From Apricaphanius iberus (lineage: Eukaryota; Chordata; Actinopteri; Cyprinodontiformes; Aphaniidae), in NCBI GenBank assembly GCA_028564705.1, contig JAPXFQ010000396.1, positions 1 through 64,000 of the forward strand: a stretch of 64,000 nt of DNA, in the 5' to 3' direction. Each line of letters opens with the position of its first letter. Within the stretch, counting starts at the first letter, position 1. Position numbers and translations under genes: made by a program. This document shows positions 1-10,342 of this stretch, in pieces. The notes under the pieces are model-generated. The model did not search any database, had not been told where the DNA came from, and saw only the letters and a list, made by a program, of their open reading frames with translations.

Positions 1-466
1 GATACGTCTCCACGCTCCCACACCACCACAAAGAGGCCCAACTCAATGAAAACAGGATGCGTTTATTCACATAAACTGGTCTACTGGTCAGCTGCTACCT
101 GAAGCCATCTACAGGGTGAGTGTTGTAGTAACCCCGCCGTTTTGTAACCGGCTGTGTTGCTGTGGGATGCTTGAATCGTGTTGTTTTGGTATTTGTATGG
201 TCGCGAGGTGATTCTGTAATTTCGGCCGGCGATGTCGTCATTTCCGCATGGAGCGCGTCTATTGTCTTGAGTACGGCCAGAGTACGGGTTGTGTTCACAT
301 GATACGTGGCCGCTCGTACCTGGACTCGGATACTACCTCCAAGGCAGGTCTCTCTGGCCGTATTCTGGCACGGTACAGTCTGTGTTCACATGGTACGAAA
401 TAAGTGGATTTTGACCAAATACCGTACCCGAGTACGGACTCCCGTACCATGTGAAAGCGCCCTCTG
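1..466 (-). mobile_element. DNA-transposon end truncating a LINE (family uncertain)
   Basis: This segment replaces the expected continuation of the minus-strand LINE that resumes at about 467. On the minus strand its edge reads CAGAGGGCGCTTTCACATGG, a CAG-start terminus of the kind seen in hAT elements. A subterminal motif GTGTTCACATGRTACG occurs at 291-306 and 382-397, with its inverse (CGTACCATGTGAA) at 443-455, so the region carries repeated direct and inverted subterminal motifs as transposase-binding ends do. The other terminus would lie outside the window, so neither element length nor a target duplication can be tested. A 67-codon minus-strand frame at 95-298 has no features I recognise. 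Confidence 0.4.
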
Positions 467-990
467 TCTCTTGAAGAGCCTGTTAACGTCTCTCTCCAGG
501 ACAGATAGAGGTGTCGGGGTGGATGGGGGGTCGGTAGATGTGATGATGGGAGCTGTTCCACTTCTATTGTGTTGGTGGGGTAATTAAAGCTGGGGGGGCT
601 GATGTTGTTTGAAAGTGGGATGGGGGATGGTGTGAGCACTAACCAGATTGTCTTCAAAGCAGGAGTAGAAGTTGTTCAGGTCGTTGGCGAGGCGACGATC
701 GTTAGCAGAGATGGGGGCTCTTGGCTTGTTGTTAGTGATCTGCCTGAACCCTCTCCAGACAGAGGCAGAGTCATTGGAGAAGAACTGGTGTTGAAGCGTC
801 TCTGAGTACAGTCATTTAGCCTCTCTCACCGCCCTGCTAAACCTGTATTTGGCCTCCTTGTACTCTGCTCTGTTGCCACTCTTAAAGGCCTTTTCCTTTT
901 CCAGCCTCAGCTGCCGGACTCTGGGTGTAAACCAGGGTTTGTCATTATTATAAGTCACCTTGGTGCGTGATGGCACACAGTAGTCCTCAC
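467..990 (-). pseudogene. Rex-like LINE ORF, linker between endonuclease and RT
   Basis: Downstream half of the split LINE. From 990 the minus strand reads CEDYCVPSRTKV, then NNDKPWFTPRVRQLRLEKE and FKSGNRAEYKEAKYRFS, the conserved basic linker of this family. After a stop or frameshift near 810 it continues with SNDSASVWRGFRQITNNKPR and RRLANDLNNFY, down to DVNRLFKRQ at about 467, where the transposon end starts. The RT domain that should follow is missing. Because the frames of the two halves can be aligned across the L2 insertion, this section proves the order of events rather than being an independent gene. Confidence 0.75.
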
Positions 991-2838
991 AATTCAATTC
1001 AGTTTATGTATATAGCGCCACTTCATAACAGATTCCATCTCAAGGCACTTTATAAGAGTTATTACAATCCGATGTTTAATTTAGGAATTAGAGAACCACA
1101 GAAGATTGCGTCGTGACTTGTCAGCAATCCCTCACACTGAGCAAGCATGAAGCGACAGTGGAGAGGAAAAACTCCCTTTTAACAGGAAGAAACCTCCAGC
1201 AGAACCAGGCTCAGCATAAGCGGTCATCTGCCGAGACCATCTGGGGTTTGGAGAAGGCAGCATTGACACAAAGAGCAACAGAACTGATGCAGAAGTTGGT
1301 AGCAGGACGAGGAGAACGTTCCTCCACTGGAATGCCATCTTAGTCAGGGTCGTCAAGCAGGGCGAAAACCGGTTGGCACATCAATTGACAGCACATCATG
1401 CAGTTGGGGAGAAGTAGGAGAGAAAGTAGGAACTGACTATAATATTGTCATTCAACAGCCTAGCCTAAAGCAGCATAGCTACTAACATTAACCTGTCTCC
1501 TACCTACTAGGAGACGTAGCTACTTACACTCTCTACCTGGCTTAAATTAATCTATATCTACCTAGCTACTCTACCTCTTCCTAGCTTTTGACACTCTACC
1601 TGATTACTAACATTAACCTGTCTCTTCCTAGCTACCTGTCTAACCTGTCTAACTGTAAGCTTTGTCAAAGAGGAAGGTTTTAAGCCTGGTTGTAGAGATA
1701 CAGTAGTTGTCTGCTTCACGAACCAACCCTGGGAGCTGGTTCCATAGCAGGGGAGCCTGATAACTGAAAGATCTGCCACCCATTCTACTTTTAGAAATCC
1801 TAGGGACTACCAGTAGACCTGCAGTCTGAAAGCAAAGGGCTCTGTTAGGAACATATGGAACAATCACGTCTCTTATGTATGATGGAGCTTGATTATTAAG
1901 AGCTTTATATGTCAGAAGGAGGATCTGGAATTCTATTCTAGATTTTACTGGGAGCAAGTGAAGAGAAGCTAAAACAGGGGAAATGTGATCTCTCCTTTTA
2001 TTCATTAGAACCCTTGCAGCGTGTTGGACTAACTGAAGACTTAATTGTATTCTGTGGACTACTTGATAATAAAGAGTTACAATAATCCAGCCTTGAAGTA
2101 ACAAAGGCATGGACTAGTTTTTCAGCATCATTCCTGGACAGGATGGTTCTAATTTTTGCAATATTCCTAAGGTGAAAAAAGGAAATCCTAGAGACTTCTT
2201 TAATGTGAGATCTAAATGACATATTGGTCAAAAATAACACAGAGGTTATATGCTTTATTACTGGAGGCTAATTTAATGCCGTCCAGGTGAAGGGGTTGAC
2301 TAAGTAGTTTCTTTTTCAGAGCTTCTGGTCCAAAGACGACAACTTCTGTTTTATCAGAATTTAGAAGCAAGAAGTTTAGAGTCATCCAAATTTTTATGTC
2401 TTCTAGACATGCCTGTAGTCTACCTAACTGATTGGATTCATCAGGATTTATGGATAGATATAGCTGTGTATCATCTGCATAACTATGGAAATTTATCCCA
2501 TACTGCCTAATGATTTTACCAATAGGAGGCATTTATATAGTAAAAAAGGATCGGCCCAAGCACCAACCCCTGTGGGACTCCGCAAGTAACCATTGAGGCC
2601 GAGGAAGATCTATTGTTTACCTGAACAAACTGAAATCTGTTGGACAAATAAGATTTAAACCAGCCTAGTGCTGTTCCTATTATACAGACACTTTGAAGCC
2701 TTTCTATGAGAATATTGTGATCAACAGTGTCAAAGGCAGCACTGAGTTCTAACAGGACCAGAATGGTCACCAGTCAATTGTCTGAGGCTATGAGAAAATC
2801 ATTAGTAACCTTCACCAGAGCTGTTTCAGTGCCATGAT
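991..2838 (-). mobile_element. 5'-truncated L2 (Maui-type) LINE inserted in the Rex-like LINE
   Basis: Minus-strand L2 fragment that begins inside the RT domain (H-G-T-E-T-A-L-V-K-V-T-N-D) and ends with the L2 3' tail at 991-1060 (GCGCTATATACATAAACTG then AATTGAATTG). RT motifs are visible: [16 protein letters not shown] (motif A), [13 protein letters not shown] (motif B) and an intact YADDTQLYLS (motif C, about 2460-2481). The C-terminal part, 1649-2110, carries HISPVLASLHLLPVKSRIEF and SRMGGRSFSYQAPLLWNQLP. At least three frame changes break the protein. The 3' UTR, 991-1648, matches the separate copy at 11452-12002. The insertion has no clear target duplication. Confidence 0.85.
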
Positions 2839-3915
2839 GAAGCTGATATGAGGTTACAGCTTCTGTGTATTCGTCCAGACTGGTGGAAGCAGTCCTGAAA
2901 ATATCCCAGTCAGTGCAGTCCAAACACTCTTTCAGATCCTCCACAGCTTTGCTGTTTCAGTTCTTTGATGTCCTCATCACAGGTTTAGAAAGTTTTAATT
3001 TCTGCCTGTAAGCAGGAATCAGGTGGACCATGTCATGGTCAGAGTGACCCAGTGCAGCGCGGGTGACGGTGTGGTAGGCGTTACTGGCTGTTGTGTAGCA
3101 GTGATCCAGAGTGTTCCCCTCCCTGGTCGCACATTTAATTAACTGTCTGTATTTGGGGGGGATCATGGCTGAGGTTTCCTTTGTTATAATCCCTGAGGGC
3201 AATAACTAAGGAGTCCGGATAGGTCCGCTCCACATTCAGTATCTGGCCGGCGAGTGCGCGCTCCGCGTCCTGCACGTTGGTCGCCGGTGGAATGTAAACA
3301 CCGACCAGAATAAACGAAGAGAACTCACGGTGGGAATAGAATGGCTTGCAGTTAATAATAAAAGTTTCCAGGAAGGGAAAACAGTGCCCCTTCATCACCG
3401 TTACTTCATTGCACCAGTCATTGTTAATGTAAAAACAAATAGCTCCACCCTTTGTTTTGCCGGAAAGCCGCATGTCACGGTCCGCATGGTGAAGCTGGAA
3501 ACCATCTAGCTGTAGCGCGGAGTCTGGGATGTTCCCACAAAACCACGTCTCTGTGAAGCACAGAGCCGATGATGAATAAAAGTCCTTGTTCCTCCTCGAC
3601 AGAAGCTGGATTTTGTCCATTTTATTGCCAAGTGAACGAACGTTTGAAAGAAATATTCCTGGTTGCGGCACCTGCTCGCTTCCCTCTGCGTCGGTGTGAG
3701 GACACAAAGGTGAGCGCACCTTTAACCAGAATGTCCATTAAAACAGCCGTGGGTGCAAGAAACTCGGGAAATAAACCCCCTGGGGTTGATCCCCGAATGT
3801 TTATGAGCTCTTCTCTGGTGAGAGTAAGCCGGGAACCAAAGCAAAAAACGGGATTACACGAAACAAGACAAAGCAAAGTGCACCAACAAATCGAGGCGGC
3901 CGTCCGTGGCACCAT
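2839..3915 (-). pseudogene. LINE ORF: N-terminus and endonuclease domain, frameshifted
   Basis: The reading starts with ATG at 3915 (MVPRTAASICW), runs through a VFCFGSRLTLTREELINIRGS segment, then shifts frame near 3630-3720 into the endonuclease. There the motifs LSNVRSLGNKMDKI, ALCFTETWF, the KGGAICFYIN strand and [20 protein letters not shown] are readable. The endonuclease nicks target DNA to prime reverse transcription. The position expected to read GDFNKGN reads RDYNKGN (about 3180-3200), so a conserved active-site stretch is damaged, and another frame change follows at about 3190. The last codons before the L2 insertion are at 2839-2850. The copy cannot be functional. Confidence 0.75.
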
Positions 3916-3925
3916 CTTGTAACAT

Positions 3926-4559
3926 ATAAAGATAAAGAAACTTTTACTTTGCAGGGCCGAAATTTAATACCTTTTTAATACCTATTCAGTAAAATTTAAT
4001 GGTGGGTTATTGCCAGAAACATTCTGCCAGGCTTTCCTTGGCCCCCTGCCAGGCTAAGCGTTACTCCTTTATTTTCTTATTTTACTTTTTAATGCACCAA
4101 ATTAACATTTAAAATGTTAAAATGAAGCGGGGTCTTTAACCTGCACGTCTGACTTTAACCACATCTCGTGATATGGAGCTATTGTGACATCTTACGATTG
4201 ATACATGAACAGAGCGTTCAAAAGCCACCCAAAAACATCTACCAGTTTACATAGCACTAGCAGGTTTTTAGCATACAAGACATGTCACGGCGAAGCGGTC
4301 AAAAAGCGTTAGACACTTTCTTCTTCCGAAGTCGAAGACCAGTGGAGGAGAAGATGAGTCCAAGCATTCATTCAAGCCACGGCTTGATAATGAGGCTGAG
4401 CAAGTGCGAGTCACCATGGCTACTAGCATATTGTAGCAACCCCCTGCAGGTCCCGACGCTAAACATCGAACAAGTGGAATTAAGGCAAGTGGTGATGCAG
4501 GTAGAGACATAATCCACACTGAGGAGAACGCCTAAATGGATGAACATCACCCAGACCCA
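3926..4559. other. No gene recognised; AT-rich gap
   Basis: This holds unclassified sequence. A short plus frame at 4282 begins MSRRSGQKALDTFF, which resembles the basic plus aromatic start of some transposase-like proteins, but it is followed by nothing recognisable. No RNA gene or repeat ends are visible. Confidence 0.3.
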
Positions 4560-5230
4560 AGGGGCAAACTCCGCCTGCAGAATGTGAAGCCAACCAGGAA
4601 GTGGCAAAAATTGCAGTTCAGCCCTCATCCGCTGTGGGCTGGCTCCAAAAAAGGAACAACTTCCAATCGACTCCCATAGTAAAAAGGCCAACTTTACAGC
4701 AAAAATCAACAAGTTTACAGCCTGGTTCAAAAAACCATTTTAGGTTAGATAGTTCAGGTTTACCATCATGACATTTGAGGGGGTGAATTTTTTTCTAACT
4801 CCTCTTGTAACTACTTGTAATTTAATCTTCAAATTATGAATAATTAGGGGCGTGTCCTTTTGATTGAAAGGTCAGTCTAGGCTAACGCTGGTGGCTAACT
4901 GTAGCTAATGGCTTGCTCCGTAGTCTGCTGTCCCCCTCTGCTTGCGGGGAAGCTCTTCACAGCCTGGGACTAACATAAAGACTTCAGTCATTTGGTGTTT
5001 CTGAAGTCCACTATCAGTTGCCTCTGCAGTTTTTATTCTGTTTTGGATGTTAATCTGCAATTATTGAACAAAGACGGCTTGCTGTGGTGTTGATTACAGT
5101 AACAGACCGTCTAAGAAGTTTATGCTTTGGTGGGAAGCTTTAAACCGGCTGATGCCTTACCATCTGTCAGGTGCCCGAAAGGAATGCTGTTCTGGTCAGA
5201 GCTTTTATCTCTTTCTGGTTATTAACTGTA
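4560..5230 (+). repeat. Dispersed repeat, copy A
   Basis: This segment matches 14825-15505 in the opposite orientation over most of its length. Shared landmarks are the CTGCAGAATGTGAAGCCAACC block, GGCGTGTCCTTTTGATTGA, GTTGCCTCTGCAGTTTTTAT, the GACGGC...GACCGTC segment and CTGTCAGGTNNCC. It has no long frame and I could not identify terminal repeats or assign it to a family. It lies just upstream of a Harbinger-like relic, so it could be flanking sequence of that element, but this is only a suggestion. Confidence 0.7.
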
Positions 5231-5700
5231 TAAAATGTTTTTTTTTCCTCATCATGTGGAGCATACAGGAATTGCATTGACTTTGTTTACATCTATAATT
5301 CAATAAAGCGAATGCAGGCCGAACACATTTAAACATATCCCCCAGGTTTGCAAGTCATTCCCACCTGATGGCCTTTTGAAGCAGATAGAGCCAGCAACAC
5401 ACAAGATGATGGGTGTGACAACTGCACATGGGAAAAGTCAGGTCCCTCACACGGCCTGTGCAAGGGTAAATTTATTCTATTCATCCAAATGGAGTGAGAA
5501 ATGTAATCCTCAAGATTTGAGATCGTTTTGGTTGGTAGAACACCATACTGTAGAGGTGAATATTTATGAGGTTTCACAGCTGTTTAAACATCTTAAAAAA
5601 AACATCAAGTAAAATGTTATCATTGGAGCTGTAAACTGTAATTTCTTTAAATTAATTCTCTAGTGTGGTGATTAATAATTTAAAATACTGTTCTGTTTGT
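5231..5700. other. No gene recognised
   Basis: AT-rich sequence between a dispersed repeat and a Harbinger-like exon relic. Two overlapping short frames on opposite strands (about 5330-5610) have no recognisable domains. Confidence 0.3.
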
Positions 5701-5704
5701 TTTT

Positions 5705-5837
5705 AATAAGCCCTTAAATCCATCGTTGAGTTTTTCCTCTTCATGACGTATTTGTCTCTGGATTTGCTGTAGAAAGATTTGGCCCACAGATTCCAAATTC
5801 ACCAGTCAACTTTGAGCCGGATCATCAACACATGGGC
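5705..5837 (+). pseudogene. Harbinger/ISL2EU-like transposase HTH fragment
   Basis: The plus strand reads LKSIVEFFLFMTYLSLDLL, a stop, then KDLAHRFQIHQSTLSRIIN and TWARA. This is the helix-turn-helix that precedes the DDE domain in DDE_Tnp_4 (Harbinger/ISL2EU) transposases: DLAxRFxxxQSTxSRIxxTW is its signature. An in-frame TAG interrupts it. The reading is cut at 5838 by a hAT-type terminus and no DDE domain follows, so this is a small relic. Assignment rests on the motif alone. Confidence 0.6.
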
Positions 5838-5960
5838 TAGGGCTGGGCGATATGGCATAAAAGTAAAAGCTCCGATTTTATTTTTTTTAAATCGATTTCC
5901 AATTTTTTACGGAAATATTTCAATAAGTCACGTGCAGCACTTAATTTTTTTAAATGGTGG
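5838..5960 (+). mobile_element. hAT-type terminus (TAGGGCTGGGCGATAT family)
   Basis: The sequence TAGGGCTGGGCGATATGGC directly follows the Harbinger HTH relic. TAGGGCTG-start termini belong to hAT elements in fish; two other copies with this style in the window have proven 8-bp target duplications. The opposite end was not found, so the right boundary is arbitrary. Confidence 0.45.
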
Positions 5961-7310
5961 ATAAACCGCAGTCAAGTACTCATCTTTTTGTAGTCAAGTC
6001 AGCTCGAGTAAATGTTGGATTGGCTGACTGATAAAAGAAGAAAAAAAAACTCCCCAAGCACTGCATGGCAGCACCAGTGTCTTACAGGGACTCGCAGCAA
6101 TCTAATCACGACTTATCCATGCTGGACCCTCCTATTTGATTTCTTGCTTGAGTTATCATCCTAGATGAAAGTAGCTTTGGAAAAACGTCTGCTAAATTAC
6201 ATTAGTAGTAGCAAAAGGGGAGCGTCATATAGCTTGACTGTGGTTTTGGATGAGGATGTGCTCTGTCGAAATGTTATATTTTATTGGGGACTGCCCAATG
6301 CAATTGCAAGGAGAGCAGTGCAATGCATTGCAGGCACCTATTTCTATTCACTTTTGAAAAATTTCGGAAATTAATGCGGGTCGTTCCGTAGTGTGCACCC
6401 CCACAATATATATATCAGAACGAACGGCTCGATCACGCCATCCGGACAATTACTTTTATTGGCAATTGGAGTAACCATGGCAACGTAATTAGCAAAAACC
6501 ACGCCCAAAAATCCCATAGGAAATGAATGGAGCCAGAAGTCAAAAATCATGAAAATCCACTATTTTTGAGGATTCACTATGTGTCACCATACAATCACCT
6601 AGCAACCCCATTTGAAATTCAGGGTGTGGCTACATCCCTGCTCTGTTCAGTAGTGAAGACCGGATGTCGATAGCTGTTACGGTTTTTTGACAATTTCACT
6701 TTGTTCGACCAAAGTTTACCCCAAATCGCCATTTCTAGAGTGGCGCAGCTCGTTAGTGTGCACGATGTCCTTTTGGAACCTGATGGTAATATTTTAAATC
6801 GCTGTCACATCGTTCAGACTAGTGACATGAGTCTTGGTCATGACATAGACTTGCCCTTTCTGATTCTCACGATCATTTCAAAATGTCCCTATGTCTCACG
6901 GTTTTCTCTCAGCAAGCTCCAGAGCACTCAAAGTGGAACCCAGTCTGAGAACCTTCCTCCTATACTCTAACATTGTGACTGTTCAGGATTTTCTGAAACC
7001 GAGAGATGTTCTTACTCATATCTTTCTCGTTTATTCTCGGACTGTGAATAAGGTAGAGAGTTGTGCTGTGAGATTATCGAAGAAGGATAAATCTTGCTCA
7101 CACTTCAAGAATTTTTCTGATCCCTTGTACAGTTTTCAAATGGGAACGATTTGTTTGGAGCACTTTTTTTTAATATTAAGGGGGATTAGGGAGATGTAAA
7201 TTGAGCAAGCGTGTGACAATCAGCTGCAGCGGTCACTGTCATTTGTTGCTCGCTAACGGGGCACCTTCGATCAGAGGTCATCAAAGTTCATCTCACCGTT
7301 ATACATTGAA
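5961..7310. other. No gene recognised; old repeat-like sequence
   Basis: This stretch contains short open frames (plus 6165-6374, 6701-6970, 6891-7199) without recognisable domains. The block at about 6470-6640, with CCATGGCAACG and CCTAGCAACCCC, looks like common fish intergenic repeat sequence but I could not identify ends. Confidence 0.3.
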
Positions 7311-8075
7311 GGCCTAATACAACAATACAGTACTACACAGCACTATATGGTACAATGTAGTACTACAGAGTACTACATGGTACAATAAAGTACTACACAC
7401 TACTACATTGAAAAATATAATACTACACAGTACTACACGGTACAATACAGTACTACATGGTAAAATACAGTACTGCACAGTATTACATAGTATAGTATAG
7501 TACTACATAGTCAAATACAGTAATACACAGTACTACATGGTACAATACAGTACTACATGGTACAATAGAGTACTGCACAGTACTACATGGTATAATACAG
7601 TACTACACGGTACTACATGGTACAATGCAGTGCTACACGGTACTACACGGTACAATACAGTACTACACGGTACTACGTGGTACAATACAGTACTACACGG
7701 TACTACGTGGTACAATACAGTACTACACGGTACTACGTGGTACAATGCAGTACTACACGGTACTACATGGTACAATGCAGTACTACACGGTACAATACAG
7801 TACTACACGGTATAATACAGTACTACACGGTATAATACAGTACTACACAGTACTACATGGTACAAATCAGTACTACACAGTACTACATGGTACAATACAT
7901 GTTTAAATACAGTACTGCACATTATTACATGGTAAAATACAGTACTACACATTATTACATGGTAAAATACAGTACTACACATTATTACATGGTAAAATAC
8001 AGTACTACACAGTACTACATTGTACAATACAGTACTTCATAAAATACAGTAATACACAGTCATATATGGTAAAAC
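7311..8075. repeat. Minisatellite, 10-bp unit in 30-bp higher-order period
   Basis: The array is built from TACTACACGG-like 10-mers, arranged as TACAATACAG-TACTACACGG-TACTACGTGG (30 bp). Units are most uniform at about 7620-7760 and degrade towards both ends. Because 30 is divisible by 3 and the unit lacks stops in several frames, both strands show long repetitive frames (YYTVLHGTIQ style). These are artefacts of the period, not proteins. Confidence 0.95.
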
Positions 8076-8160
8076 CCTTGCTGAATTTGCCAACAGAAGC
8101 TCTTATTGGGGTTGGAAGTGAATACGCACACCGTGGCAGGCCCCTTTAAAATTTCCTGAA
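8076..8160 (-). repeat. Short dispersed repeat, inverted match at 29671-29740
   Basis: The minus strand reads AAGGGGCCTGCCACGG...CCAACCCCAATAAGA...TCTGTTGCC, which matches the plus strand at 29671-29740 with several changes. No ends or coding capacity are evident. Each copy lies beside unrelated low-complexity or satellite sequence. Confidence 0.6.
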
Positions 8161-8191
8161 ATGTTCTAGTTTTACTCATTGTTAGACTTAC

Positions 8192-8753
8192 CAATAGCGT
8201 TTTGTAGTTTGCGTCCAAAGCAGTGGAGGTTTAGCCATCCGTTCACTCTCTGGGCTTTAATCATGTTGGTGCCACAGTCAGTTGTCATCCAGGATAGACA
8301 ATTCTTCGACAGGTTCCAGAGCGTCTCTGAGTCCCTTTGCGATAAGTTCACCGGTGTGGTCCTCTGTAAGGTATGATGTTTGGAGGGAAATACTACGCAA
8401 ATCCCACGCATTATTAATGAAATGCACTATTAAACTCATAAGTCTGCATAGTCCGACTGGATCATATGTCGGTTGTTGCCGAACAAAAGGACAGCAGACT
8501 ACTCTCAGCTGGTGCGATTTAGCTGCTTTCTTCATTGACCGATAGCAATTAGCCCTAAACAAGATCTCACTGGTGGTCAAGGTTTCTCCCTCACACTTGA
8601 AAACAAAAGTAAAAACAATTTAAATTAACTGGGGAACACAGCTATAACATTTATTTAGATTTTACATTGATATGGAAGGTCAAACTTAAGCAGAGAACAG
8701 CCTAGCATTAACCTTCTAGCTACGATTAGCTAGCTTCGGGGACTTACCTTCAT
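8192..8753 (-). pseudogene. hAT (ZBED-like) transposase relic with candidate intron
   Basis: The minus strand encodes hAT transposase core motifs: ETLTTSEILFRANC, then VHFINNAWDLRSISLQTSY with LTEDHTGELIAKGLRDAL, then after a frameshift near 8280-8400 MTTDCGTNMIKA and NGWLNLHCFGRKL. The order matches BED-finger hAT transposases such as ZBED-type proteins. Candidate splice signals surround it: an acceptor (polypyrimidine plus AG) at 8596-8597 and a donor GTAAGTCC at 8747 directly after ATGAAG (8753-8748), which would join M-K in frame to C-E-G-E-T. A second donor, G/GTAAGTC, lies at 8191. The BED finger and C-terminal dimerisation region are not found, and the frameshift argues for a pseudogene. 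Splicing is inference. Confidence 0.6.
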
Positions 8754-9065
8754 AATTGTAGAGATGATACATAAAACTTAAACCCTTTTTAAGTTTACTT
8801 TACAGTGTTCTGCACGATTCTCTACACATCGTTCACTGTAGTTTCCGAGTAAACAACAAGTAAACAGCAGAGTTTGTGCCATTCTGCAAGCTTCTCCTTG
8901 TTGATCGGAAGTTGGAGAGCCACCTCATCAGTTACTCGGAAATGAGTTGTGCGTGGAACCTATTGGCCAGGTTTTTAGTTTTTTGTTTAACTAAACATGT
9001 TACTTTCAAATATGACCAGCATTGGCCTGTTTTAAGACGAGGATTTAATTTAGCGGGGTAAGAAA

Positions 9066-9861
9066 ACAGGTGTGACAAAGTGGGTGAGAACTCCATGTGT
9101 CCCAGTTTTGTTATTCTTTCTACTTAACATTTTGTTTTAAGATTTAGCCATTCTTTATTTGGGGTTCTGTAATTTGTAAACATTTACTATCCCGTGTTTG
9201 TTAATGCCTTGTACTTTTGCAGATTTTTGGTAACATCTTGGTTTAAATCAACATAAGTTTGGTTAACAACACTGTTTCTTTGGTTTGGTGTATTTGTATT
9301 TTGTTAGAGATCTTACCTTACTTACCCGTGTTACAGAACAAAAGCAGGAAATGCTGCCTCACTTCCTGTATTTATAGGTTCCTGCTTGATGAGGTCACAG
9401 AAAGAGCCCAAATGAAGAGAGAAGAAAATCCTGGAAATTCAACTATCTTGGAGCTTTGTAGAATGTAACTTGTATATTTTAGAGTACTGTGTATTAGAAC
9501 CTTTTGATACTGTGTTTTTAGACGATTAGATCCTCAGTCTAAATGTTAATGCTGATCTTGCTTGTAATAATGGTACGTTCCAGTGGAGACCATTTTGTGT
9601 AATTGGCTCCAGGGTATTTAAGCTGATGAGTTTAGACTAGAGGCAGAGAGGTTCAGAGGCAGGAAGGCCATGTCAGTGTAGCCGAGTGCACTGTTAATTT
9701 TAGTTTACAAGAGTTAGTTATGTTTTGTATCAACTTACCCCTTTTGTTATTTAAAAAAAATATATATTTTTCCACCATTTTTGTAAATAAATCACTTGCT
9801 ACACTGGGAGACGTCTCTCTACAGTCCTTCGACCACTATGGCCAGGCTATCTCACAACAGG
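9066..9861 (+). mobile_element. Solo LTR with 5-bp target duplication
   Basis: The LTR spans 9071-9856, starting TGTGAC and ending CTCACA, so its termini are TG...CA within a 5-bp inverted repeat TGTGA/TCACA. The flanking 5-mers are identical: ACAGG at 9066-9070 and 9857-9861. A 5-bp duplication is typical of Ty3/Gypsy-type integrases. Inside, a TATTTAAG box at about 9616 and an AATAAA at 9786-9791 give a promoter to poly(A) order on the plus strand. No gag or pol sequence is present, so recombination between two LTRs probably removed the internal part. A short frame at 9259-9468 inside it is not recognisable. Confidence 0.8.
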
Positions 9862-10073
9862 TTATTTTAATTTTATTTATTTCTTTGGTAAGGCCATAAT
9901 TCAGATTCAGATTGTGCCTTTTTGTAATACAAATACATACCGTTAATAAATAGTTTATAACACAACGTACTAGTCATTTTAAACTTCCTGAGTTTCTCCT
10001 TTTTTTAATGAAAACATGGGACAGTAAGGTTTCTCTACCACCACGCGTAGCAAATTTTCTAGGGGGAAACCCT
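9862..10073. other. No gene recognised
   Basis: Plain AT-rich sequence between the solo LTR and the dinucleotide array. Confidence 0.3.
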
Positions 10074-10078
10074 GTGTC

Positions 10079-10133
<55 letters not shown>

Positions 10134-10193
10134 ACACACACACACATATATATATATATGTATACACACACACACATATATATATATATGTAT

Positions 10194-10232
<39 letters not shown>

Positions 10233-10291
10233 ACTATACACACACATATATATATATATATATGTATACACACACACACATATATACATAC

Positions 10292-10339
<48 letters not shown>
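10074..10339. repeat. Compound TG/TA/CA microsatellite
   Basis: A (TG)n(TA)n tract passes into alternating (CA)n and (TA)n blocks. From about 10131 to 10200 the blocks repeat with a 30-bp period (CACACATATATATATATATG then TATACACACA). A CATA tetranucleotide run lies at about 10287-10303. All frames across it (ICVYIYIY style) are artefacts. Confidence 0.95.

Positions 10340-10342
<3 letters not shown>

Larger units (their letters stand above)
467..3925 (-). mobile_element. Rex/jockey-like non-LTR retrotransposon, interrupted
   Basis: This is a minus-strand LINE with its ORF beginning at an ATG at 3915 and reading N-terminal region, apurinic-like endonuclease, then the linker before the reverse transcriptase. 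It is split at 2838/991 by an L2 LINE and cut off at about 466 by a DNA-transposon end, so the RT domain is absent. The two halves are co-linear: the upstream half ends at codons for I-S-F and the downstream half restarts at C-E-D-Y-C, which are adjacent in this protein family. Family assignment (Rex1/Babar or a related jockey-group fish LINE) is from recognised protein motifs; the exact clade is unsure. The 5' boundary near 3925 is inferred from the start codon. Confidence 0.75.

Noticed and set aside
7533..8042. Several overlapping 60-93 codon frames on both strands
   Set aside because: They are products of the 30-bp minisatellite period; the peptides are pure repeats and appear in several frames at once.
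7311..8075. Regular repeats considered as a CRISPR array
   Set aside because: There are no unique spacers; every part is the same 10-mer family, and the DNA is vertebrate.
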